In this document: in pieces, positions 16,801 to 26,822 of the stretch
Layout of the letters: each line of letters begins with the position of its first letter
Position numbering within the stretch: the first letter of the stretch is position 1
Assembly: GCF_018739865.1 (NCBI RefSeq)
Contig: NZ_JADOER010000003.1
Location: 124,001-188,000, forward strand
DNA from: Leptothoe kymatousa TAU-MAC 1615
GTDB lineage: Bacteria > Cyanobacteriota > Cyanobacteriia > Phormidesmidales > Phormidesmidaceae
Direction of reading: 5' to 3'
DNA length: 64,000 bases
Made by a program: the position numbers and the translations under genes
The notes under the pieces: model-generated
Database searches by the model: none
What the model saw: only the letters and a program-made list of their open reading frames with translations
Told to the model about the DNA's origin: nothing

Positions 16801-17224
16801 TTTCAAACTTAAAATTCCCCCACATCACTCCAATCCAGCCAAGTAGGGGGTGTAATAAGGCACCATCCATCACATCTGACACTTGGCCCATAGCAGTGTT
16901 CCGGAGGTAAGCTCCCTAATTTCTCTAACCAATAGTTGGAGATTTGGCTTATCTATTCATGTACAGTAAAACTGAAACATAAGCCATCGAGTCTCAACCG
17001 ACAATATGCAATGAGAAGCGGACGCATCAGTCACGCACCTTATTTCGCCCCTATAATTTCTGCAACCGTTGGCTGCAGATTTAGTCGTTTGGCACGAAAA
17101 CAATCAAAACCTCTCATATTCTAAAGGTTTTGAGCTAACAACCTATTCTAAGAAGCGGTGCGTGACTCACGCACCCTACGTGACTATATGAAATTTTGCG
17201 CTTCGTCCTTCAAAATTCCACACA
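16801..17224. other. Gene-free stretch between repeat block and GNAT gene
   Basis: No supportable protein gene. A short plus-strand frame at 16936-17124 has no recognisable features. A compact hairpin, GGTGCGTG (17157-17164) and CACGCACC (17168-17175) around a three-base loop, lies near the end. A related half-site CACGCACC occurs at about 17031-17038. Confidence 0.45.
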
Positions 17225-17707
17225 CTAAAGTTCCAGAGCCATCTCGAATTCCAGGATATGTTCTCTGGGAGGTGGCATGGGTTTGGTTATGCCTGTGGGT
17301 TTGAAGCCCATGCGTTGGTAGAGTGCGATCACGCCTGCATTGTGCTCACCCACATCTAGAACCAAACGCTGACAGCCTTCGGAACGCATCCAGTCAATCA
17401 CCGCATTAATCAGCCCTTGACCCACTCCTTGCCCGCGAGCATGGGGCGCTACCCAAAGCGATAGTAAATAGGCTTCATTTATTTTCTCCGAATGCAATGC
17501 ACCACGTACCATGCCACTATCAGCGCCATCTACAACCGCAACAAACGTAGGTAGTTTTTGTAGCTGCCTCACCCAGCTATCTCTTGGCCAAACAAAAGCA
17601 TCCTGAAATGTAGTACTAAAGGCATCCGGCGCATCTTTAAGGGCCAACAGCCGTATTTGTCGTAGCCTTTCTACGTCACCAGCATTAAGTCTTTGGAACG
17701 TTATCAT
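17225..17707 (-). CDS. GNAT family N-acetyltransferase
   Basis: A 160-residue acetyl-CoA-dependent transferase. The acetyl-CoA binding motif A is visible as LWVAPHARGQGVGQGLINAV (Q/R-x-x-G-x-G/A), preceded by the strand YLLSL and followed by LVLDVGEHNAGVIALYQRMGFK, the standard motif B ending. The N-terminal RLNAGDVERLRQIRLLALKDAPDAF is typical of stand-alone GNAT proteins that acetylate small amines or protein N termini. The substrate is unknown. It lies downstream of fadE by 126 bases on the same strand but need not be part of that operon. Confidence 0.9.
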   Translation of the reverse strand: MITFQRLNAGDVERLRQIRLLALKDAPDAFSTTFQDAFVWPRDSWVRQLQKLPTFVAVVDGADSGMVRGALHSEKINEAYLLSLWVAPHARGQGVGQGLINAVIDWMRSEGCQRLVLDVGEHNAGVIALYQRMGFKPTGITKPMPPPREHILEFEMALEL

Positions 17708-17832
17708 CAGTTGATACTAATCGCAGCATTAACACACTACATATCAACATTATCAATTCCGGTTTTGAAAGGACATCAACCAAGCAAGGTATAGCAATTA
17801 GGACGAGCAAATCATGCTCGCTTTAACGCTTC

Positions 17833-20271
17833 TTACTCAGCCCCAGTAATCTCCTCCTCAATAAATTCCTTCCCAATCCGCTGATACTCCGCCAACGTAA
17901 ACGAATCCACCTGAATCGCATCCAACTGCGCCGTCTCCGCCGTTGTCGCCAGGTCAGATTCTGCCCCCGTAATCACCCCGGCCCGCAACGCCGCTTCCAC
18001 CCGACCCACGGGCGGCACAATATTTAACTCCCCATTGCGAAACGCCGCCTTAATCTTCGTAAATACCGGCATTGCCACAATCGATAGCTGATAGGCCCGC
18101 TCCAAACGTCCCAGGGCTTGCTCCGCATCACTGGGCACATGCAACCCTCTAGTCAGATGATTCCGCCCATCAGGGGACTGCAACAGTTTCGCCACAGCAT
18201 GGCCTTGCGCATCCGAAGGCATCACCCCAATAGGATTCAACCGGAACCAGGGCAAGGTAGTAGCCCGAATCAGACCACCTAAAACAGGAATATTCAGATT
18301 CGCCAACAGCCCTTCTAAGGCCTGTTGAATCTGGCCAAGACTATGATTCATGGCCCAATGAACCAGTGGCAAGTCTTCGTCCCGACGTCCCTCTGCCTCA
18401 AACCGTCGCAGCGTAGCCGTTGCTAGATACATCCAGGACAACATATCGGCAAAGCGTCCGGTGATTTTCTCATGGCGCTTTAGCCGACCACCGTAGGAGA
18501 TCATCGCTAGATCTGACAGGGCGGCAAAGGTGGCGGAGGCCCAAGCCAGCTTCTGGTAGTAGCGGGCCGTTTCTCCCCGCACCGGCGCTTTCGCTAGACG
18601 ACCATGGGTCAATCCTAAGACTTTTGCCCGTGCCCAGTTGCGGCCAAACAGACCCACATGCCGCCAAAATGCATAGTCAAAGGCGGCCACATTGTTGTCT
18701 TCTAGGGCCGCAATCTCATCGACAATGTAGCCATGGCAGCGGATCGCCCCTTGGCCATAGATAATGAGACTGCGGGTGAGAATATTTGCCCCTTCCACCG
18801 TAATGGGAATGGGCGTCGCCGTGTAAATATTCGCCAACAGGTTGCGCGGACCGCGACAGATGCCAGCACCGCCGAGAATATCCATGCCGTCGTTGATCAA
18901 TTGACGCGACAGCTCGGTAAATTGATACTTGGCAATGGCCGACACGACCGCAGGCTGTTCCCCTTGATCTACGGCACCACAGGTATATAGCCGTGCCGCA
19001 TCCATGAGATAGGTGAGGGCCCCAATGCGGGCTAGGGGTTCTTCTACCCCTTCGAATTTACCGATGGAGAGACCAAATTGTTCTCGCACCACGCTGTAGG
19101 CACCGGTTACGCGAGAGACTAGCTTGGCTACCCCCGTGGCTGTGGCCGGGAAGCTGACGCCACGACCAGCGGCCAGGCTTTGCATCAGCATGGTCCAACC
19201 CTGCCCCGCCTGTTCGACACCGCCAATAATTTGGCTAGCGGGCAACACCACATTGCGACCGGCAATGGGCGAATTGTAAAAGGGCACACCCATGGGGTCA
19301 TGGCGACGACCCAGTTGCACACCGGGGGTATCGGCAGGCACTAGGACACAGGTAATGCCCACGTCTTTGCCCTTACCCAATAGGTTATCTGGATCATGGA
19401 GGCGAACGGCCAGGCCAATTAGGGTGGCAATGGCGCCCAGGGTGATGTATCGCTTCTGCCAGTTCAACCGCAGATACAGTTCACCGTTTTTCTGAAAGAC
19501 TGTCCCGCTGGACTGGAGACTCGCCGCGTCGGAACCGGCGGTGGGCTCTGTCAGGGCAAAGCAGGGCATTTCTTCCCCGGTGGCTAGCTTGGGTAAGTAG
19601 CGCTGCTTTTGATCGGGGGTGCCGTAGCGTAGCAGCAGCTTGGCTGGGCCGAGGGAATTGGTCACACCGACGGTGGCGGTGTGGGTAAAGGAGCGGGAGG
19701 CTAGCTTAGTCATCACCGCACTGTAGGCGGTATTGGTAAATCCTCGACCGCCATATTCGGTCGGAATCATCATGCCAAAGAAGCGCTCTTGCTTTAGGTA
19801 CGCCCACACCGCTGGGGGCAAATCCTTGCGCTGGTGTATCTCCCAGTCGGTGGCCATGTGGCATACCTGCTCAACCGGGCCATCGACAAAGGCCTGTTCA
19901 GCGGCAGTCAGTGTGGGGTAGGGCTCGGCCAAAATTCGTTCAAAGTTTGGCTTGCCAGAAAACAACTCTCCATCCACCCAGACGGTACCGGCCTCGATGG
20001 CCGCCCGCTCTGTTGCTGAAATGGATGGCAACAGATTGAATCGTTTAATTGCCTTAACAATGGGGGCCGTAATCACCACCTGGCGGATAAAGGGCACGAT
20101 GGAAACCAGGGTCATGACGCTAAAGATGCCCCATAGCCACAGGGGGGCACGGCACACGCCGAGGATCAATGCGTCGTAGGCACACCAAGCCACCAAGGGA
20201 GCCTTGACGTAGGCCAGGGCCAGCAATAGCCCTAGGAATCCAACAATTAAACCAATGGTTAAGAGAGTCAT
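17833..20271 (-). CDS. fadE: Acyl-CoA dehydrogenase, FadE type
   Basis: Catalyses the first oxidation of fatty acid beta-oxidation, acyl-CoA to trans-2-enoyl-CoA, using FAD. The 812-residue length matches E. coli FadE and not the roughly 380- or 590-residue forms. It starts with two hydrophobic segments (about residues 1-60), as FadE does, then the dehydrogenase N domain (ATDWEIHQRKDLPPAVWAYLKQ, MIPTEYGGRGF), the FAD/substrate loop FALTEPTAGSDAASL, GRNVVLPASQIIGG, and IAKYQFTELSRQLINDGMDILGGAGICRGPRN. A C-terminal DUF1974-like extension follows. The start is ATG 20271; a GTG at 20292 is an alternative. It is the last gene of the fad cluster, 190 bases after fadA. This enzyme class is absent from most cyanobacteria. 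Confidence 0.92.
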   Translation of the reverse strand: MTLLTIGLIVGFLGLLLALAYVKAPLVAWCAYDALILGVCRAPLWLWGIFSVMTLVSIVPFIRQVVITAPIVKAIKRFNLLPSISATERAAIEAGTVWVDGELFSGKPNFERILAEPYPTLTAAEQAFVDGPVEQVCHMATDWEIHQRKDLPPAVWAYLKQERFFGMMIPTEYGGRGFTNTAYSAVMTKLASRSFTHTATVGVTNSLGPAKLLLRYGTPDQKQRYLPKLATGEEMPCFALTEPTAGSDAASLQSSGTVFQKNGELYLRLNWQKRYITLGAIATLIGLAVRLHDPDNLLGKGKDVGITCVLVPADTPGVQLGRRHDPMGVPFYNSPIAGRNVVLPASQIIGGVEQAGQGWTMLMQSLAAGRGVSFPATATGVAKLVSRVTGAYSVVREQFGLSIGKFEGVEEPLARIGALTYLMDAARLYTCGAVDQGEQPAVVSAIAKYQFTELSRQLINDGMDILGGAGICRGPRNLLANIYTATPIPITVEGANILTRSLIIYGQGAIRCHGYIVDEIAALEDNNVAAFDYAFWRHVGLFGRNWARAKVLGLTHGRLAKAPVRGETARYYQKLAWASATFAALSDLAMISYGGRLKRHEKITGRFADMLSWMYLATATLRRFEAEGRRDEDLPLVHWAMNHSLGQIQQALEGLLANLNIPVLGGLIRATTLPWFRLNPIGVMPSDAQGHAVAKLLQSPDGRNHLTRGLHVPSDAEQALGRLERAYQLSIVAMPVFTKIKAAFRNGELNIVPPVGRVEAALRAGVITGAESDLATTAETAQLDAIQVDSFTLAEYQRIGKEFIEEEITGAE

Positions 20272-20481
20272 AATCTTTACCCTTTTTGTCACGACGGAAC
20301 TAGGGCAGGTAAGGTGATGTTATTTAGAATCTTCTAAGGTTTACGATTAATTTGTGAAACCGTTTCCTGCGGCACTGTTACAAACTATGCAGAAGAATCT
20401 TTAATTTTGTTGAAATGCAGTTAGCGACAAATATCACCTTATGCTTTCTAAGCCTAGTCTTGTTTTGTCACGCTCTATAAA

Positions 20482-21663
20482 CTAGAGCAACAAATTTTCA
20501 AACACTCCAGCGGCCCCCATGCCGCCGCCAATGCACATGGTGACCATGCCATAACGGATCTGGCGACGCTTCATCTCGTGTAACAATGTTGCGGTAAGTT
20601 TCGCACCACTGCAGCCGAGGGGATGGCCCAGGGCGATCGCACCTCCGTTTACGTTTACAATCCCCGGGTTCAGCCCCAGCTTACGAATCACCGCCAAACT
20701 TTGGGCCGCAAAGGCTTCATTTAGTTCGATCAGGCCCAAATCCTCCAGGCTCAGCCCCACCTGTTTCAGCACCTTGGGCACCGCCTCCACCGGGCCAATG
20801 CCCATAATTTGCGGCGGCACTCCGGCGACGGCAAACCCCAGCAGACGCGCCATGGGTGTAACACCCAGCGCTTTTACCTTGGCTGCGCTCATCAGCAACG
20901 TCGCCGCCGCCCCGTCGGACATTTGGGACGAGTTACCAGCGGTGACGCTGCCCCCCCGGCGGAAAACGGCCGGTAACCCCGCTATGGCCTTCAGGCTGGT
21001 GTCGGGTCTGGGGCCTTCATCCACCTCAAACAGCGTGCGATGGGTGTGGGTCTCTCCATTTTGGTACACCGTATCGGTGACGGGGAGGGGGATAATTTCG
21101 TCGGTGAACCGACCGGCCTTGATGGCATTTAGGGCTTTTTCGTGCGATCGCAACGCAAACCGATCCTGCTCGGCCCGCGACACCCCAAACTGCTGGGCCA
21201 CATTCTCCGCCGTTAACCCCATGGACATATACACCTGGGGCATATCCGTCATCATCACCGGGTTGGGGCTCCAGCGGTCCCCCCCCATGGGAATCAAACT
21301 CATGGATTCCACCCCACCCGCCACCATCACATCCGCCTGCCCCAGGGTAATGGCCTGGTGCGCCATGGCAATGGTCTGCAACCCCGACGAACACAGCCGA
21401 TTCACCGTCATCCCCGGCACCGAAGGCGGCAATCCGGCCCGGTGGGCAATCACCCGCCCCAGGTTATAGCCCTGCTCCGCCTCCGGCATGGCACAGCCCA
21501 TGATCACGTCTTCGATGTGGTCGGGAGTTAGGGCAGGGAAAGTTGCGATCGCGCCTTTCACCACCGCCGCCCCCATATCATCGGGCCGCATGTGTCGCAG
21601 CATCCCCCGAGGCGCCTTACCAACCGCCGTCCGCACACTGGCAACAATATAGGTACTTCGCAT
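20482..21663 (-). CDS. fadA: 3-ketoacyl-CoA thiolase / acetyl-CoA acyltransferase
   Basis: Cleaves 3-ketoacyl-CoA with CoA to release acetyl-CoA, the last step of each beta-oxidation turn. The 393-residue length is standard. The nucleophilic Cys91 is in VNRLCSSGLQTIAMAH, the His lies in NVNGGAIALGHPLGCSGAK, and the second Cys is in VTMCIGGGMGAAGVFE near the C terminus. The frame extends 35 codons upstream, but AAGGAGAA just before the ATG at 21663 marks the start. Its place between fadN and fadE argues for a degradative thiolase, not the biosynthetic PhaA. The upstream gap (21664-21823) holds GC-rich repeats and a CCCCTC/GAGGGG hairpin near 21771-21786. Confidence 0.93.
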   Translation of the reverse strand: MRSTYIVASVRTAVGKAPRGMLRHMRPDDMGAAVVKGAIATFPALTPDHIEDVIMGCAMPEAEQGYNLGRVIAHRAGLPPSVPGMTVNRLCSSGLQTIAMAHQAITLGQADVMVAGGVESMSLIPMGGDRWSPNPVMMTDMPQVYMSMGLTAENVAQQFGVSRAEQDRFALRSHEKALNAIKAGRFTDEIIPLPVTDTVYQNGETHTHRTLFEVDEGPRPDTSLKAIAGLPAVFRRGGSVTAGNSSQMSDGAAATLLMSAAKVKALGVTPMARLLGFAVAGVPPQIMGIGPVEAVPKVLKQVGLSLEDLGLIELNEAFAAQSLAVIRKLGLNPGIVNVNGGAIALGHPLGCSGAKLTATLLHEMKRRQIRYGMVTMCIGGGMGAAGVFENLLL

Positions 21664-21823
21664 AATGTTCTCCTTCCAAGAAGATTGTCTACTTATTCCC
21701 CCACTGGGCGGGGTGCCCCTTGGGCGGGGTGGGCCTCGATCACCAGTGCCAGAATAGAACCCACCCATTTCCCCTCCCAGGAGGGGATGCAGTTATCGGT
21801 AGGTCACCTGGGCATTTGTCTCC

Positions 21824-24196
21824 TTAATTCCGCAACGGCTTCTTCGTCTTCAACAAATGCATAATCCGCGCCTGGGTCTTCTCCTGTTGCAACAACGGCA
21901 AGAACACCTCCCGCTCCAGCCCTAACAAATACTCCTCCGACACCCGTGCCGGGGCCGACAGCGTGCCCCCCGTCATCACATAGGCCAACTGCCCCGCCAG
22001 CCAACGATCGTACCCACTGGCAAAGCCCCCCTGCTCCAGGGTATAGGCCATATGGTCCAGCACCGCCCGACCCTGTTCCCCCAACACCCAAAAAGTCTCC
22101 TGGGCCGGAGGCCGATACCCAGCCCGGTCCAAACACAACACCTCTTCCTTCGCCACATACAGCCGCTGGTCATTGTTCATCACCACATGGGTATGGGCAG
22201 GCAAAAAGCCCAACTCCATCGCCTCATAGGCACTGCCCGCCACCGTCGCCGTCGCCACCGTCTTAAACACCTGGTTCAAAAACGGTTGAATATGTTGCAC
22301 ACTGCCACTCGCCGCCCGCTGCGCCGCCCATTTCGCCATGCGCGTTGTCCCCGTCGCCCCAGGAATTAGCCCCACACTCAGCTCCACCAGGCCAATATAG
22401 CTCTCCGCCGCTGCCACCACATGGGGGCAGGCCATCACCAACTCACAACCGCCCCCCAAAGCGCGTCCCTGCACCGCCGCCACAATCGGTTTATGGAAAT
22501 AACGAATGCGCTGCAACAACGTTTGAAACGTCACCAACAAGTCGGTAATCAGTTGCCAATTTCCAGTTTGGGCAGCCGTCCCCATTTCCAACAGATTGGC
22601 TCCACCACAGAAATGATCGCTATTGTTACCGATCACCAACCCGCGATACTGATCCGTCTGGGTTAATTGATCGAGAACGGCCTGTAACCCATCCACCACA
22701 GTGGTGCTCAACGTATTCCCCTTCGAACGAAACTCATAGAGAACAACACCATCGCCCATGTCAAAAAGAGCCGCTTCAGGGTTCTCCCACAGATTGCTGC
22801 CCCTGGTTTTAATCAATGGCAAATAAATCTCATTCGACGGCTGCTCCACAGGCTGCTGCCCCAGGGGACCCAACACCCCATTGGCCATCAACAAGTTACT
22901 GGGCACACCATGGTGACTGCGATAGAAATGACCCTCCCCCGTGGCCGCCATCTCTTGAATCCACTCAGGCACTGCCAAATTTGCCGCCTGCATGTCGTAG
23001 AGCACTTTATGAAAGCCAAGGGCATCCCACATCTCAAATGGCCCCAACTGCCAGCCAAATCCCCACCGCATAGAGCGATCCACATCCACCGGGCTATCAG
23101 CAATCTCTGGCAACCGACAAGCACTATAGCTCAGCAATGCCAAGGTAGTCCGCCGGAAAAAATCTCCCGCTCTCCCCGATAGCTGATACAGCACCCTCAG
23201 GCGGTCTATCAAACTTGGCAACAGGGCAATCCCATCCAAGCCAGGCAAGTTCAGGGTATTTGCAGGTTCATAGGCAAAGGTTTTAGGATTCACAGAGAGA
23301 ATCTCTTTGCCAACTTTTTTATAAAAGCCCTGGCCAGCCTTAGCACCACGGGAACCTGTCTCCACCAAAGCCTTCAACAACTCAGGCAGCTGAAACATTT
23401 GCCGCTGTTCATCCTGGGGAATGGCCGGATAAATATTCTCAGCAACGTGGAGTAACGTATCGAGACCCACTAAATCTGCGGTTCTAAAGGTGGCGGACTT
23501 GGGTCGCCCCACCAATGTCCCCGTCAGCCGATCAATCTCTTCAATGGAATAGCCATTGTCCGTCAGGGCATGCACCCCCAAAAACGTAGCAAATAGACCA
23601 ATGCGGTTGGCAATAAAATTCGGCGTATCCTTGGCCATAACAACACCTTTACCCAGGTAGCTACGACTAAACCACGCCATCCGTTCAACAATGGCTGGGT
23701 CGGTCTCTGCCATGGGAATCAGTTCCAACAGCTTCAGATAGCGGGGAGGATTAAAAAAGTGCGTACCTAAAAACCGTTGACGAAATTGCAACGAACGCCC
23801 CTCAGCAATCTGCGCAATGGGCAAGCCACTGGTATTCGTAGAAATTATCGCATCAGGCCGCACAGTCTGCTCTAAGCGAGCCATCAGCTGTTGTTTAATA
23901 TCCAAGCGCTCTACCACCGCCTCAATCACCCAGTCCACCTGAGCCAGACGAGAAAAATGGTCATGGTAGTTACCCAACTCAATCCGATGGGCCATATCTG
24001 AGGTAAACAACATGGGGGGCGACATTTTTTGTGCCTTCTTAAATGCCCCTTCCACCACGGCATTTTTATGCCCGTCAGCCCCAGGCAAATCCATTAGCAG
24101 CACCCGTAATCCGGCATTGGCTAGATGCGCCGCAATTTGGGTACCCATAATGCCAGCCCCCAACACCGCAGCCGTTTTGAAAGGACGAAAAGTCAT
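21824..24196 (-). CDS. fadN: 3-hydroxyacyl-CoA dehydrogenase / enoyl-CoA hydratase, FadN type
   Basis: Bifunctional enzyme for the two middle steps of beta-oxidation. The domain order is dehydrogenase first, hydratase last, as in Bacillus FadN (about 790 residues) and opposite to E. coli FadB. The NAD site is AVLGAGIMGTQIAAHL (Gly13-x-Gly15-x-x-Gly18). THFFNPPRYLKLLELIP carries the catalytic His region, and 3HCDH C-terminal helices follow to about residue 430. The crotonase domain (about 490-700) has VQGRALGGGCELVMAC and IGLVELSVGLIPGATGTTRM, with both catalytic Glu positions apparently kept. GGGAGAA precedes the ATG. It lies 76 bases after fadD and 160 before fadA. Confidence 0.93.
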   Translation of the reverse strand: MTFRPFKTAAVLGAGIMGTQIAAHLANAGLRVLLMDLPGADGHKNAVVEGAFKKAQKMSPPMLFTSDMAHRIELGNYHDHFSRLAQVDWVIEAVVERLDIKQQLMARLEQTVRPDAIISTNTSGLPIAQIAEGRSLQFRQRFLGTHFFNPPRYLKLLELIPMAETDPAIVERMAWFSRSYLGKGVVMAKDTPNFIANRIGLFATFLGVHALTDNGYSIEEIDRLTGTLVGRPKSATFRTADLVGLDTLLHVAENIYPAIPQDEQRQMFQLPELLKALVETGSRGAKAGQGFYKKVGKEILSVNPKTFAYEPANTLNLPGLDGIALLPSLIDRLRVLYQLSGRAGDFFRRTTLALLSYSACRLPEIADSPVDVDRSMRWGFGWQLGPFEMWDALGFHKVLYDMQAANLAVPEWIQEMAATGEGHFYRSHHGVPSNLLMANGVLGPLGQQPVEQPSNEIYLPLIKTRGSNLWENPEAALFDMGDGVVLYEFRSKGNTLSTTVVDGLQAVLDQLTQTDQYRGLVIGNNSDHFCGGANLLEMGTAAQTGNWQLITDLLVTFQTLLQRIRYFHKPIVAAVQGRALGGGCELVMACPHVVAAAESYIGLVELSVGLIPGATGTTRMAKWAAQRAASGSVQHIQPFLNQVFKTVATATVAGSAYEAMELGFLPAHTHVVMNNDQRLYVAKEEVLCLDRAGYRPPAQETFWVLGEQGRAVLDHMAYTLEQGGFASGYDRWLAGQLAYVMTGGTLSAPARVSEEYLLGLEREVFLPLLQQEKTQARIMHLLKTKKPLRN

Positions 24197-24272
24197 AATG
24201 GTTCTCCCTCAAACAACAATAACCGTAGGTTGGGTGAGGCCACCCAACAGCCAAAACATTGAGCCAACAACA

Positions 24273-26183
24273 TCACGCAATATGCGTCTGCCGTTGATGG
24301 CGCTCAAATATCCGCCACCGCCGCCCTTGGGCCACGCTATTGGGCGGTGCCAACGGCGGTGCCAGCTGTCGCTCTCGATATAGCCCTTCAATCTCCTGTC
24401 CATAAATCTGATAAAGCTGCTGTCGTCCGAGGCGAGCATCTGCCCTAGCCTCCATCAGCTCAAATCGCTTTATTTTCGACCAGTGGGGCAACTGCCCATT
24501 AATCTGATCAAGCAGGTGCTGATAGTGTTTCTGGGCAACGGTCTGCCACTCCCCGGCCCCTCCATCTGCGACGGCGATAACTGTCTCCAAAGCAGCTAGG
24601 TCAGGCACAAATAACACCCCACAAAACTTTTGGCCGGGTCCCACCACCAATGCCTGTCGCACCAGGGGTGACTGTTCCAATTGTTCCTCCACAGGTGTCG
24701 GAGCAACATACTTACCCGTCGAGAGCTTAAATAGGTCCTTCTTACAGCCCCGCAGCAGCAGCGAGCCATCCGCCAAGAACTCTCCTAAATCTCCGGTGTG
24801 GAACCAGCCCTCTGGATCAATGACGGCAGCCGTCGCCCCAGGTTTTCGAAAGTACCCCACCATGGTGTAGAGACTTTTCACCAGCACTTCACCATCCATG
24901 GCCAAACGCACTTCCACACCAGGTATGGGCGCCCCCACCGAGCCGGGGCGCAACCAGCGATCGCGGGTATAGCTCACCACAGAACTGGTCTCCGTCAAAC
25001 CATACCCCTGCTTCACCGGAATCCCCACCCCGTTAAAAAAGGTGGTTATCTGCGGTTGCAGCGCGGCCCCTCCGCACAGCAAATAGCGCACCTGGCCGCC
25101 AAAAGCTCTATGTAACCCCCTAAATACGGTGTGGCTCCACAACCAACGCTGCCCTCGGCCCCAAATAGAAGGCTGCGGCCGCGGGGGGCAACCATGGGCC
25201 AATCGCCAAGCCCAACCGAGCACTAGGCGTTTCCCCCACCATGCTTGTTGTCGCAGACCGTTGATTTTCTCATACACCTTCTCCAGCAACCGGGGCACCG
25301 TGATAAAGATGGTCGGTTTTACCGCTGCCAGATGGCGCAATACCCGCCTGGGAGAGGAAAAATAGATATCATGGCCAAACCCAAAATGGCCATACAAAAA
25401 AGCTCTCGCAAAAATATGATTGAGGGGCAAAAAAGACAGGGCCACTTCCGGCGTCCCCGGCTGCAGACCTGGCATACTGCTAAACGCGGCCATGATGTTG
25501 CCAGTCAAACTCTTATGACTCAGCATCGCCCCCGTAAAGCCACCCCCAGCATCAGCGGTATAAACAATCGTAGCCAAATCATCAGGATGCAGATTATCCC
25601 TCAGTGCCTGCACCACAGAAGCCGCATAGCATCGCCGCCCCACATTGCGCAGCGCCCCTAGCGTCATCACCTGCGGTTGATTGCCTAGCCAGGTAGGTGG
25701 CGCGCCCTCCTCCACAACCACAACCAACGTCAGGGCGTTGACCAGGTCGTACACAGTTTGGAGCATCCCCCAGGTAGAGACCACCAACACTTGCAAGTCA
25801 GCATCCGCCAACATCCAGCGCGTGGCTTCCATGGGCTGCCCCCCAGCCATGGGCACCGTCACCAACCCCGCCAACAAACCGCCCATGTCGGCCATGGCCC
25901 AATACACATCGCTATCTAGCAACAAACCAATGCGCCCTCGTTCTCCTGGCGGGCCAGTTACCCCACGGGCCCGTAACCCCAAGGCCACCTCTTCTGCCGC
26001 CGTGCGAAATGCAGGATAGGTATACGTCTTCCAGCCATGGGCAGACCACTGATGCAAAGCGGGCGTATGGCCATAGGTACAGCCCATATCCAACAAGCTA
26101 GGGATTGTGTAGCGAAGGTTCACCTCCCCCTGCAATGGGGGAGCCACATGCAGCGAACAGCAGAAAATACATTGTTCATCCAT
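24273..26183 (-). CDS. fadD: Long-chain acyl-CoA synthetase (AMP-binding) with degenerate P-loop
   Basis: Adenylate-forming enzyme expected to activate fatty acids to acyl-CoA for the downstream fadNAE genes. Family motifs are mostly intact: IPVKQGYGLTETSSVVSY (A5), WFHTGDLGEF (A7), KKDLFKLSTGKYVAPTPVEEQ (A8 with hinge and the Lys of STGKY). The ATP P-loop, normally YTSGTTGxPKG, reads YTADAGGGFTGAMLSH (window about 25520-25567), losing the Ser/Thr-rich turn and the Lys. Activity may therefore be altered. The frame opens at a GTG at 26366. The catalytic fold begins near TIPSLLD, so the start is uncertain: ATG 26183 is used and GTG 26123 is another option. First of four fad genes. Confidence 0.85.
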   Translation of the reverse strand: MDEQCIFCCSLHVAPPLQGEVNLRYTIPSLLDMGCTYGHTPALHQWSAHGWKTYTYPAFRTAAEEVALGLRARGVTGPPGERGRIGLLLDSDVYWAMADMGGLLAGLVTVPMAGGQPMEATRWMLADADLQVLVVSTWGMLQTVYDLVNALTLVVVVEEGAPPTWLGNQPQVMTLGALRNVGRRCYAASVVQALRDNLHPDDLATIVYTADAGGGFTGAMLSHKSLTGNIMAAFSSMPGLQPGTPEVALSFLPLNHIFARAFLYGHFGFGHDIYFSSPRRVLRHLAAVKPTIFITVPRLLEKVYEKINGLRQQAWWGKRLVLGWAWRLAHGCPPRPQPSIWGRGQRWLWSHTVFRGLHRAFGGQVRYLLCGGAALQPQITTFFNGVGIPVKQGYGLTETSSVVSYTRDRWLRPGSVGAPIPGVEVRLAMDGEVLVKSLYTMVGYFRKPGATAAVIDPEGWFHTGDLGEFLADGSLLLRGCKKDLFKLSTGKYVAPTPVEEQLEQSPLVRQALVVGPGQKFCGVLFVPDLAALETVIAVADGGAGEWQTVAQKHYQHLLDQINGQLPHWSKIKRFELMEARADARLGRQQLYQIYGQEIEGLYRERQLAPPLAPPNSVAQGRRWRIFERHQRQTHIA

Positions 26184-26822
26184 GATTTTAGAAATCACAA
26201 AACACCCTCCACTACAGGTTGGGAAGGTAAAACCGATAAACGAGCAACCGTCTAAGGCACTACTGTTGAAAAATCTATGGAAAGCTACGTCGTCAAGAGG
26301 AGAGAAACGAAAAACAGAATTTAGCTTTCTATACAACGGTCTCCATGCATGGATATTAACATCCACCCATCAAGCATATTGTTCTAGCCATTGTCCTTAG
26401 CAAGAGATCTAAAAAGATCGCTACCAGAAACTGATATCAGCTTCATCGAACCCATAAAATGGGCATAGGGCTACAACTATTCAATCGCCTATGAAGGCAA
26501 TTTCTATCAACAAAGAAGCAACTTAACAGTCACCAACCCAGCTAAAAAACTAAGCAATAAAATAGGAAAAGACTTAGAGTCTGTAGAGAAGCTTAGCTGG
26601 GATAGCTGGTTTTATTACTCTTTAATTATAGTGGGATCACCCATGGGATCGGGGGATCTCTTAATAAGCCTGTAATATTATTGCCCCGTCAGAGATTAGC
26701 AAACCCACTATTAATCAACGGGCACAGGCAATTGATACAGACTTTTAATATGGACCAAAGGCACTATTTAAATCGTCTTAAATCAGATTTAAATCCTGTT
26801 TTGGCTGAATAAAAATATCATT
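26184..26822. other. Gene-free region upstream of fadD
   Basis: This separates the alpha/beta-hydrolase gene from fadD, both on the minus strand. It should hold the fad promoter, and perhaps a terminator for the hydrolase gene. I see AT-rich promoter-like DNA around 26520-26620 and 26760-26820, but no clear hexamer pair and no obvious operator palindrome. Part of it, up to 26366, is an open frame continuous with fadD. Confidence 0.4.

Noticed and set aside
20482..21663. Thiolase as PHB-synthesis PhaA
   Set aside because: Its place between fadN and fadE and lack of phaB/phaC/phaE nearby favour a degradative thiolase.
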